Shown here one piece after another: positions 1 to 8,194 of a stretch of 41,330 nucleotides of DNA; position 1 is the stretch's first letter, and every line of letters begins with the position of its first letter. Source of the stretch: Candidatus Methylomirabilota bacterium. GTDB taxonomy: Bacteria > Methylomirabilota > Methylomirabilia > Methylomirabilales > JACPAU01. Both the position numbers and the translations under genes were made by a program. The stretch lies in NCBI GenBank assembly GCA_022614955.1, contig JAKEHP010000218.1, positions 1 to 41,330 on the forward strand, read 5' to 3'. The notes under the pieces were generated by a model. That model searched no databases, was not told where the DNA came from, and saw nothing but the letters and a program-made list of their open reading frames with translations.

Positions 1-162
1 CATGAAGCGGGTGAAGGCGAGGAGCACGGTCCCGAGGTAGACCAGGACCGCCCCCCAGCCGGCCGCCGTGAAGAGGTCCCGCCGGGTCCAGATGGTGTTC
101 GGGCTATCCTCGGGGGGGTCCTGGATGGGCTCCCGCTCCCGGACCGGTGCTCCCTGAGCCAT
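1..162 (-). CDS. Rieske iron-sulfur protein-like N-terminus (partial, runs off window start)
   Basis: Reverse-strand translation from ATG at 162: MAQGAPVREREPIQDPPEDSPNTIWTRRDLFTAAGWGAVLVYLGTVLLAFTRFM. A cytoplasmic head, a twin-Arg-like RRDLF and one TM are typical of quinol:cytochrome c reductase Rieske subunits. The cluster-binding domain lies outside the window. Confidence 0.5.
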   Translation of the reverse strand, partial: MAQGAPVREREPIQDPPEDSPNTIWTRRDLFTAAGWGAVLVYLGTVLLAFTRFM

Positions 163-486
163 GCGCGCTCCCTTCGCGGGTCCCACGGCAGCCCCCGGCC
201 ACCCCGCTGCGCCAGGGACCACCCCTCTGTGCCTCTGTCGCGGACCCCCGACTGGCCGGGGTGAGCCCCGGGGGGTGAAACTGCCTGGACGATGTCCTCG
301 GGATGGACCGGATGACCGGGCGGGCAACGCCCCGCCCGCTCGAAAGCCAGCCAATCTCTTAGTCCGAACCCCCGCGATGTGTCAAGGCCAAAAGCTCCAT
401 GGGCCTGCTTCCGCGCCCTTCGGCCGGGCCGGGGGCAACCCGATGCTGCCCGGCCCCGGGACCCCTCGACCGGGATTCCGCCCGGC

Positions 487-916
487 CTACCGAGCAACGA
501 ATAATCCCTCCTGCCCGAAAGACCGGTGCAGGAACTTATTGCAGTAGAGAACATACTGCCCGGGCTTGGTGAAGGTCACCTCCACTTCAACTTCTCCGCC
601 GGGCGGGATCCTGGCTCTTCAGCACGCTGCCGTCAAGGGCCAGGATCGTCGGGTTATGCGGAATCAACCATGCTTTGCTGGCCGCCACGATCCTCAGGGG
701 CTTCCCGACTTCGACCGTGATCACATTGGGGCGAAACTTGAAGCTGGACACCTCGACTGTCACACGCTGGCCTCCTCCGACCGCGGACTGCGCCGTCGCC
801 TGCACCTCTTTGCCGAAGCTCCGGCATCCCGCTACACCACCCAGCAGGACAACCAACGCGAGGTGTGCGGCCATCACCATCTCGAACACCCTCCCGCGCC
901 GCTCTCCGGGGGGCAA
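487..916 (-). pseudogene. Secreted cupredoxin-like copper protein with a single-base frameshift
   Basis: First frame gives ...VTVEVSSFKFRPNVITVEVGKPLRIVAASKAWLIPHNPTILALDGSVLKSQ. Shifting by one base continues as IPPGGEVEVEVTFTKPGQYVLYCNKFLHRSFGQEGLFVAR*. The two halves together make one cupredoxin fold. Length 430 = 3n+1. Confidence 0.65.
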
Positions 917-1056
917 CGGCCATGATGTTAGCCCCTGATTGCCTGCCTTTCAAGTCCTCCTGACCCCGTATTTTCTCACTGCAGCCTCCAGGTTGTCCGG
1001 ACGCGAGAACACAGGGGGAACTTCACCTCCGTATCCGCAGCCTCCTCAGCCGCCCA

Positions 1057-1485
1057 CTAAGGGTGCGGGTAGAGCTGATAGAGCATCCAGTAAACGACCA
1101 CGCCGGTAACTGACACGTACAGCCAGAGCGGCAGTGTCCAGCGGGCAATCCGGACATGCCGGTCAAACCGTTCCTTCAGCGCGCGGGACAGCGTCACGAG
1201 CGCCATGGGCAGAATCGTCGCGGCCAGGAGCGTATGGGAAGTGAGGATCGTGAAGTAGACGGGGCGGATCCAGCCCTGCCCAGCGAATCGGCTCATACCG
1301 GCGTAGTACCGGAGAATCAGGTAACTGATTAGAAAGATGGTGGAAGTCGCGAATGCCGTTCCCATGCAGACCTTGTGCGCGAGATCTTTCCGCCTCCGGA
1401 TGCAGAGGTACCCGACGATCAGCAAGATGGCGCTGGTCGCATTCAGATACGCGTTCACGACCGGGAGGTCCGAAATGGAAATCAC
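1057..1485 (-). CDS. DUF420 family membrane protein (GTG start proposed)
   Basis: VISISDLPVVNAYLNATSAILLIVGYLCIRRRKDLAHKVCMGTAFATSTIFLISYLILRYYAG... with the TM pattern and conserved His of DUF420/CtaM-like proteins. Confidence 0.75.
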   Translation of the reverse strand: MISISDLPVVNAYLNATSAILLIVGYLCIRRRKDLAHKVCMGTAFATSTIFLISYLILRYYAGMSRFAGQGWIRPVYFTILTSHTLLAATILPMALVTLSRALKERFDRHVRIARWTLPLWLYVSVTGVVVYWMLYQLYPHP

Positions 1486-1549
1486 GAACAGGTACCCTCG
1501 CTCGAGCCGGGGGCTGGGTGAAGTTGGAGCAGCCGCCGGCTTTCCAGCA

Positions 1550-1789
1550 CTATCCCCCCTTGACGCGGCGGCTGCCTTTAAGCGCCAGCGCCAGCGAGAA
1601 AATGAAGGCGACTGTGAGCCCCAGAAGCACAAGGGGGAGATTCTGTGTGAGCGCGGCGCCGACGGCGGTGCCCCCAAGGAGAATCAGAACGAGTGGCAGG
1701 TGACACGGGCACGTGATGGCAGCGGTCAGCCACCACAATCCACGCCGGACCCTCGCCGGCGGAGGTGCCCCGACCTTCTCAGGCTCCAC
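1550..1789 (-). CDS. MerE-like small mercury/organomercury transporter
   Basis: 79 aa, two TMs, with TCPCHLPLVLILLGGTAVGA resembling the MerE LTCPCHLPIL signature. Confidence 0.6.
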   Translation of the reverse strand: MEPEKVGAPPPARVRRGLWWLTAAITCPCHLPLVLILLGGTAVGAALTQNLPLVLLGLTVAFIFSLALALKGSRRVKGG

Positions 1790-1822
1790 GATGCCAGCCC
1801 TTCGTGACGGCCATCGGTGCGT

Positions 1823-2677
1823 CTACGCGAGGAGACCCGGCGCACCTTCTCGGGGCCCGAGGCCTCGACCGCGCCGATCCGTCTCCCGCCTGAATGCCCT
1901 TACTCGAACCCGCTTCCTGGCCGCGATGACCGAGACTACTCCCCCGGCGAGGGGCCGTATCTCCACACCACCAAATCCTGCGCCCGCGAACGCCGCTGCG
2001 AGTCGTTCCCGGGGAAGAAAGTGCCGGATCGTACGTGGGAAGTAGCGGGTCAACGTGTAGATTTGCCGATCCCGGGACGCCAACCAGACCAGCCCGGGGA
2101 GCAGACCAAAGAGGTAGAGATAGTAGAGAGCCTTCAGGCTTCTGCGCTCCGGTCGCGTGAACTCCAGGACGACGACCCTTCCGCCAGGGCGGATCACTCT
2201 GGCCATCTCCCGCAGGGTTGCGCGCACGTCCAGGACATGCCGCAGGGCAAACCCCATTGTGACGCAGTCGAAGGTCTCCTGGTGAAACGGAAGTTCCTCA
2301 GCCTTCCCCAGAACCCAGGCGAGGTGCGATCCCCTCTGATCTTGTCCCTTCCTCCGGCCCTCCTCGAGCATCGGCTGGCAAAAGTCCAGCCCAGCGACGA
2401 GCCCGGCCGGGGCGACCCGTCGGCCGGCCGCGAGGGCTAACTCTCCCGTCCCGGTGGCGATGTCCAGGAGGCGATCCCCGGGGTGCAGGCCGCACAGCTC
2501 GATGACCGACCTCCGCCACCGCCCGTCCAGGCCGAAGGAGAACACTCGCGTCAGCCGGTCGTATTGCTTCGCAATGGCGAAGAAGCCAGCGCGGACGAAC
2601 GCTGCCTTGGCCACGCCGTCCGCGTGGAATCTCCGGAGGGGGTTCGCCTGACCCGACACGACGCGCGCCTTTCTCAT
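1823..2677 (-). CDS. UbiE/MenG-type class I SAM methyltransferase
   Basis: LLDIATGTGELAL motif I, DCVTMGFALRHVLDVRATLREMARVIRPGGRVVVLEF. Internal ATG start at 2677 chosen because upstream residues are not family-like. Confidence 0.8.
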   Translation of the reverse strand: MRKARVVSGQANPLRRFHADGVAKAAFVRAGFFAIAKQYDRLTRVFSFGLDGRWRRSVIELCGLHPGDRLLDIATGTGELALAAGRRVAPAGLVAGLDFCQPMLEEGRRKGQDQRGSHLAWVLGKAEELPFHQETFDCVTMGFALRHVLDVRATLREMARVIRPGGRVVVLEFTRPERRSLKALYYLYLFGLLPGLVWLASRDRQIYTLTRYFPRTIRHFLPRERLAAAFAGAGFGGVEIRPLAGGVVSVIAARKRVRVRAFRRETDRRGRGLGPREGAPGLLA

Positions 2678-2693
2678 CGCGGCCTCGAACCTC

Positions 2694-4193
2694 TTACGGC
2701 CTCCCCGAGGTGCCGCGGGCGGCAATGGCCCTGAGAACCTCCCCGCGGTCACTCCAGGGAACGAAGCCGTCCTTCATGATCTGGTACTCCTCATGGCCCT
2801 TGCCCGCGATGATGACGGCGTCCCCCGGCTTCGCCGTGGCGATGGCTCTCGTGATGGCCTCCGCGCGATCGAGGACGATCGCGTGCCTTTGACCAGCCGA
2901 ATCGATCTCGCGGGCCCCCCGATCCACCTGCAATGCGATCTCCCTGGGATCTTCGCTTGCCGGGTTGTCGGCCGTGATGATGCTGTAGTCGCTCAGGCGG
3001 GCAACCAACTCACCGATTCTCGGGCGCTTCGTTTGATCGCGATCGCCGGCGCAACCGAAGACGGTGATCACTCTCCCCCGCACCAACCCCCGCACGGTCT
3101 GGAGAAGCTGCTCCACGGCCCTTTCGGTGTGGGCGAAGTCAATGATGACCAGATAGCCCTGGCCGGCCTCGACCAGCTCAAACCGCCCCGGCACCCCTTC
3201 AACCCGCTCCAGTCCACGGACGATGGTCGCACGGTCGAGCCCGAGGCCAAAACACGCGCCCGCGGCGGCCAGGGCATTGTAGACGTTTACCTCTCCCGTG
3301 AGCGACATCCGGACGCGGTGAGTCTCCCGAAACGCCTCAAGGGTGAACTCCAGACGCCGGAGCCCGGCCCGGACCTCACGCGCCATGATGTCCCCAGGAT
3401 TCTGGATCCCGTAGGTCAACCTCCGACAGGCGGCCGCCCGCTGGATCAGGGAGCTGTGCCGATCATCCACATTGATGATGGCGCACCGGTCCTTGCCGGT
3501 TCCGAGACTGGCAAAGAGCGTGGCCTTTGCCGCGAGGTACCGCTCCAGGGTCCGGTGAAGGTCGAGATGATCGGAGCTCAAGTTCGTGAACACCCCCACG
3601 TCGAAGACGCATCCGGCGACGCGCTCCAGCGCCAGGCCGTGGGAGGACACCTCCATCACCACGTGGGTGAGCCCAGCGGAAAGGCAAGCCCGAAGGGACT
3701 CCTGCAGGTCCAGGGACTCGGGGGTGGTGTACGTGGACTTCCACTCGCGGGCCCCGACCCGGGTAACAATGGTCCCGATCAGCCCCACCGGGTAGCCGGC
3801 CTCCCGCAGAATCGATTCGATGAGATAGACGGTAGTGGTCTTCCCCTGGGTCCCCGTCACGCCGATGAGGGTGAGCTGCGTCGAAGGGCGGTCGTAGAAC
3901 TCATTGGCGAGCAGCGCCAGCGCCCGGCGGGCGTTGCCGACGCGGATCACCGGGACGGTGGGCGGCACCTCGACCCGCTTTTCCGCGACGAGGCAGACCG
4001 CGCCCCGGGCGACGGCGTCCTGGGCATAGCGGTGCCCGTCCTCTCGGAACCCCTGGATACACACAAACAGGTAGCCTGGGCGCACCCGCCGCGAGTCATA
4101 GGCGATCCCTCGGATCAGCAGATCCAGGTCCGGGACGCGACTTGCTCCCTCGAGGGCAACGAGGAGCTCTCCCAATCGCTTCCCTGGCCCCAT
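2694..4193 (-). CDS. murE: MurE-like UDP-N-acetylmuramyl-tripeptide synthetase
   Basis: GVTGTQGKTTT P-loop, TTPESLDLQ, VMEVSSHGLALERV, NLSSDHLDLH, FGCAGDRDQTKRP, GKGHEEYQ. Start ATG at 4193. Confidence 0.85.
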   Translation of the reverse strand: MGPGKRLGELLVALEGASRVPDLDLLIRGIAYDSRRVRPGYLFVCIQGFREDGHRYAQDAVARGAVCLVAEKRVEVPPTVPVIRVGNARRALALLANEFYDRPSTQLTLIGVTGTQGKTTTVYLIESILREAGYPVGLIGTIVTRVGAREWKSTYTTPESLDLQESLRACLSAGLTHVVMEVSSHGLALERVAGCVFDVGVFTNLSSDHLDLHRTLERYLAAKATLFASLGTGKDRCAIINVDDRHSSLIQRAAACRRLTYGIQNPGDIMAREVRAGLRRLEFTLEAFRETHRVRMSLTGEVNVYNALAAAGACFGLGLDRATIVRGLERVEGVPGRFELVEAGQGYLVIIDFAHTERAVEQLLQTVRGLVRGRVITVFGCAGDRDQTKRPRIGELVARLSDYSIITADNPASEDPREIALQVDRGAREIDSAGQRHAIVLDRAEAITRAIATAKPGDAVIIAGKGHEEYQIMKDGFVPWSDRGEVLRAIAARGTSGRP

Positions 4194-4248
4194 GCTCCCC
4201 AGCGCCTCCCCCGGAACAGATGTTTCCGCTGTCCCCCCCGCCCCCTGG

Positions 4249-5022
4249 CTAGGCGGGGGCGGGGTCGCGGACACGGTAACTCCGCACCCCCCACAGGGAC
4301 AGCGCGCAAAGTCCGACGGCGGCCGCCCAGATGTGGTCGGCACTCACCAGGCCCCCAATCCAGATCGCATCCGCCTGGACCGATGCCGTCAGCCCTCGCA
4401 AGACGGCATACCCCGTGGCATACACGAGCGCGAGTTGGCCCTCGAAGCGTTGCCGACCCCGGAGGGTCATGAGGAGGCCGAACAGGGCGAGATCCCCGAT
4501 CGCCTCCTACACCTGGACGGGATGGAGCTGCACGTGGGGCGGCGCCAGGCCGTTCGGGTCGCTGTAGGTCACCCCCCAGGGAAGAGTGGTCGGAACTCCA
4601 TACGCTTCGCCGTCAAGGAAGCTGCCCAGGCGGCCGAATGCCTGCCCGAGGATGAGGCCGGGGGCAAGAACGTCCGCGAACCGCCAGAACCCGATCCTAC
4701 GCCTCCGGGTGAAGAGGATCGCCGCGACGGTCCCGCCGAGGAGGGCCCCGCAGAGGGCCATCCCCCCTTGCCAGCGCGTGAGAATCTGAACCGGATGCCG
4801 CCCATACCAGGCCGGGTCGAGGAGAAGCACCTCGTAGAGGTGGGCACCGGCCACGCCGCCGAGAAGCCCCCAGAGGGAAAAGTCGTGCACCAGGTCCGGC
4901 TCGAGGCCTTTCCTCCGCGCTTCGGCCGCGGCCACGCGGGTGCCAACGAAGAAGGCAAGGATCACCAGGACACCCCAGGACCTGATGCTCAGCGGGCCGA
5001 GTTGGAACAGCACCGGATACAT
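4249..5022 (-). pseudogene. lgt: Lgt-like prolipoprotein diacylglyceryl transferase interrupted by an in-frame TAG
   Basis: MYPVLFQLGPLSIRSWGVLV...GQAFGRLGSFLDGEAYGVPTTLPWGVTYSDPNGLAPPHVQLHPVQV-TAG-EAIGDLALFGLLMTLRGRQRFEGQLALVYATGYAVLRG... The same frame continues past TAG (4507-4509) to the family-like C-terminus ending at 4249. Confidence 0.75.
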
Positions 5023-5055
5023 GGAAGGGGCTCCATAGTCATTCCGAACACAGGG

Positions 5056-5724
5056 TCACTCGTCAGTCGCCTGGGCCCCAAAACCGGCCTGCCTCACGGC
5101 GCGCACCATATCCCCAACCCCAACCCTCTTCTTATCGTACTGGACCCGAGCCTTCCCGCTCTCAAAGCTCACTTCAGCCTTGCCGACTCCGGGCAGCCCC
5201 TCCAGGGCTGCTTCCACGATCGTGGGTCAGGTACCTCAGGTCATGCCCTCGATCCGGAGCCAGGCCGTTGCCTCGGTGGAGGCGTGCTGGCGCTGAGGAG
5301 GAGCCGCCGTCTCTTGCGGCGCCATCCCCGGCATGACATCGGCGCCCCCGTATCGGGCGATGAGTGATGCCGTGTATCCCGGAAAGGCGGTCAGGGCAGT
5401 GGCGGCCACCAGCACGACCGTCGAAGTAATCAGGAGAGCCAGATTCAACCGCCCTGCCGCCATACGGCAGGCCAGGCGCTCGCACCGCCGCCTCTCACGA
5501 AAATAGAGGGCATAGCCGAGCGCCACCCCGGCAATGCCGATCGGGATAAGAATGGGGCTGTACTGCATGGTGGTTACCATGAAGGCACCTGTCCCGAGGC
5601 CCAGCACGACCACGAGGAGCGGGAGCAGACAGCAGACCGACGAGATGGTCGCAGCCAGGTTGCTGACGATCCCCGCTTTCAGATTGGAGATTCCCACGGT
5701 CTCCCGCCTTCTCCTTATGGGCAC
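5056..5724 (-). CDS. MerT-MerP fusion (mercury transporter plus HMA domain), candidate selenoprotein with two in-frame UGA (UxxU)
   Basis: MerT-like TMs with SSVCCLLP and CERLAC. After TEATAWLRIEGMT come TGA (5236-5238), GGT ACC, TGA (5227-5229), then in the same frame PTIVEAALEGLPGVGKAEVSFESGKARVQYDKKRVGVGDMVRAVRQAGFGAQATDE and TGA (5056-5058). This is a full HMA domain with GMTCxxC read as GMT-U-GT-U. Confidence 0.85.
5193..5211 (-). promoter_or_regulatory. Candidate bacterial SECIS hairpin
   Basis: Minus-strand RNA GCAGCCC-UGGAG-GGGCUGC: 7 bp perfect stem, 5-nt loop with G at loop position 2. The loop starts 22 nt after the second UGA and 31 nt after the first, compatible with known bSECIS spacing. 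Not folded computationally. Confidence 0.5.
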
Positions 5725-5916
5725 ACGGCCCGAGGGATCACCACAGGTTGGAGGATTCTCTAAGGCTCCCGCCCGGCGTCCTCGTTCCTCCCTGGCGCCT
5801 CCCCCGGGGCCATGCCGGGGACCGCCGGCATCCCGGGGCAGTTCTACCTGTTACGTTTTCCTGTCAGCTCCCGCCACGCGGCTTTGACTATGTCAAGAAC
5901 CGCCACTTCTGAGCTT

Positions 5917-6958
5917 TCAGTAACCGGCCGGGCGTGCTGCTGGGCGCTCCGGCGGGGACATGACGATGAGCCCCCAGGGTTGCTGGCCAGCCTGGAGCTC
6001 CTTCACCACCTCCATCCGGGCCGTGTTCGATGACCACGACCTTATTCTCCCCGAGCACCGTCACATAGGCGTAGCGGCCGTCCGGCCGGAACGAGACGAC
6101 CCCCAGCCGCTGCCCGACGCGGATCCGTTTCACCTCCTGAAAGGTCGCCGCATCCACGACGGCGACAAAGTCATCCTCGAAGTGCGTGATGTACCCGAAG
6201 CGGCCGTCGGGCGTCCAGGCATTGGTCACCGGGACGCGGCCCAGCTGCTGGGTGCTCCGGACCGCCAGGGTCTTCGGGTCCAAAATGTCATTGGTACCCC
6301 CTTGGGCCGTCTGGACCCAAACGGAGCCGCCGTCGGGGGCCACGCGGAGCATGTGGGGTTTCGACCCTTTGGGGAAGGAGACCCGCTTGAGGATCGCGAA
6401 GGTGTCCAGGTCCAGAGCGGCCACAGTGTCCTGGTCGCGCTCCGCGAGGTACCCCACCTTCCCGTCGGGCGTAAAGTCCAGGTCGCAGGGGAAGAGCCCA
6501 GTTGGGATTCTCCGGATCAGCTGGAGGCTCTCCCGATCCACCACGGCGATGAGGTTCTCGCCGGCGGCGTTAACCAGCACGTACCGCCGGTCGGGGGTTA
6601 GCATGACGCTGTGGGCCGGGCCCTTCCCGATCCGGAGGCGGCGGGTCACGCGCAGCTCCGCGGGCTCGATGGCGATGAGCTCAACCATCCCGTCCACCAG
6701 GTCGTAGGTCCAGATGTGCCGCCCATCCCAAAAATCTAACTCATTCGAGAGCCACCGCACCCCGGCCCCCAGCGGCCTGGTGCCCACAATCTCGTTGGTC
6801 GCGGTATCGATAATGGTCACGTCCCGCGAGCCGACGTTGAAGGCGTAGGCGTAAACTGCCCCCGGCCTCACCAGCTTTGTCGTGTACATTGGGGCGCAGG
6901 CTGCTACCCAGATCGGCAGCGACAACAACAGCACCCACGGTCTTCTCTTCGTCCACAC
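5917..6958 (-). pseudogene. YVTN-type beta-propeller lipoprotein, frameshifted near the C-terminus
   Basis: Lipobox LPIWVAAC, repeated propeller blades (PDRRYVLV, PDGKVGYL, PDGRFGYI, PDGRYAYV). GTG start at 6958 preceded by GAGGAGG. Near position ~6030 the sensible frame switches by one base from VVVIEHGPDGG to TARMEVVKELQAGQQPWGLIVMSPPERPAARPAGY*. Confidence 0.65.
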
Positions 6959-7069
6959 GGTTGATTCCTCCTCAACATGCATTCTTTACCTGCCCCACAG
7001 CCCCCTCCTAGCCTCGCCCGCCTCCTGCTCCAACCTCGGGAACTCCTCTGCACACACTAGGGCGGCAGG

Positions 7070-7390
7070 CTACGCACCCATCTCCCGCGGAAGCACGAGA
7101 AGGGTCCAGCTCCCGGCCCGCCTCCAGGTCCGCCCGAGTTCCGCGTAGGCGAGCACCAGATCCCGCTGGCGATCCGAGTAGGCAACCACGGCACCCAATC
7201 GGTCGTCGTAGCCAATCACGACGATGTAATGGCCGTGGCGATAGGGTCCTATCCCCAGATCCTGGAGGAGGATAAGCGGGCGTCCCCCTAACGCCCTGAG
7301 GATGACGCCGCGGTGGGCACCGTCGAGCGGTCGTCGGCAACGCGAAGCGCGGTCCGTAGGGATTCACACTGCCGTTCCTCCTGGTGACAC
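7070..7390 (-). pseudogene. Remnant of a C39-like peptidase domain protein
   Basis: A frame not cleanly open from any start reads GAHRGVILRALGGRPLILLQDLGIGPYRHGHYIVVIGYDDRLGAVVAYSDRQRDLVLAYAELGRTWRRAGSWTLLVLPREMGA*. That matches the C-terminal half of C39-like domains; the N-terminal catalytic Cys segment is absent. Confidence 0.45.
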
Positions 7391-7411
7391 ATCTCGGGCC
7401 GGCCTACATCG

Positions 7412-8182
7412 CTAGAAGCTCATCGAGAGCCCAGCCGTGACGTAGAAGATCGACCGTTCCCCTGGGCCCGCGAACTCGGAGCCAAGGCCCGCGTCGAGCA
7501 CGGTGCGTGCGGTCAGTTGATGCCGGAAGCCCGCCTCGGCGCCAAACGCGTTCGACTCGTCGCGCCCCGCTGACTGCTCCGTGAACAGGTTCCCGACCAG
7601 CGTCGTCCGCGTGTACCGGGGCGCGCCAATCGGGTAGCTGGCCCCAAGGTCGATCGCATAACGGCCGTCGCGCTCACGTGCCTTCGTCCCGCTGAGGAAT
7701 GCGTAGGCCACGTTCAGATGCAGGCTCAGCCGATCGAATGATTTCGTGCCGATCGCCTTCAGCTCAACGTCGATTCCCGAGGAGTCCACACCCGTCGGGA
7801 AGTTGAGGGTTAGCTTGGCGGCGAGGGCCGGAAGGCTCAGCGTTTCCTGATTGAAATTGTACAGGCCGCTCAGTTGCAGGTCGCCGGACTTGATGGGCTT
7901 GTCGATCTCCCGTGGATCGGTGGACAGTTCGGTGCCCAGCCCCACCTGGAAATTCGGGAAGGCACCGTAGAGGATCTCCGCGGCGAAGACCCCGCGATCC
8001 GCGCTGCGGCGCTCCACTACGAAGCCCGCTCCCACCTCGAGTGCCAGCTCCCCGCTCGCCACGGGGTAGGCGTCCTCCAGGCGGAGGGGGCGTCCCTCGT
8101 CCAGATTCTTGTGGTCGAGGGCGTGCGCGGCCGGGACTGCCGTTGCCACGAGCAGAAGTGTGACCAGGACTCGCGCCATCAT
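7412..8182 (-). CDS. Outer-membrane beta-barrel/transporter-like protein
   Basis: Signal peptide, alternating hydrophobic strands and a terminal aromatic (GLSMSF*). Confidence 0.6.
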   Translation of the reverse strand: MMARVLVTLLLVATAVPAAHALDHKNLDEGRPLRLEDAYPVASGELALEVGAGFVVERRSADRGVFAAEILYGAFPNFQVGLGTELSTDPREIDKPIKSGDLQLSGLYNFNQETLSLPALAAKLTLNFPTGVDSSGIDVELKAIGTKSFDRLSLHLNVAYAFLSGTKARERDGRYAIDLGASYPIGAPRYTRTTLVGNLFTEQSAGRDESNAFGAEAGFRHQLTARTVLDAGLGSEFAGPGERSIFYVTAGLSMSF

Positions 8183-8194
8183 GGGTCCCTCTCC

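Noticed and set aside
2793-4472. 559-aa plus-strand ORF antisense to murE
   Set aside because: No recognisable domain; a GC-rich antisense open frame. The minus-strand MurE motifs are unambiguous.
5056-5058. Third in-frame TGA that could fuse MerTP to the lgt-like ORF (the frames are continuous)
   Set aside because: It lies where HMA/MerP domains naturally end (GFGAQATDE*), no Cys is expected there, and a separate lgt start follows; treated as the true stop.
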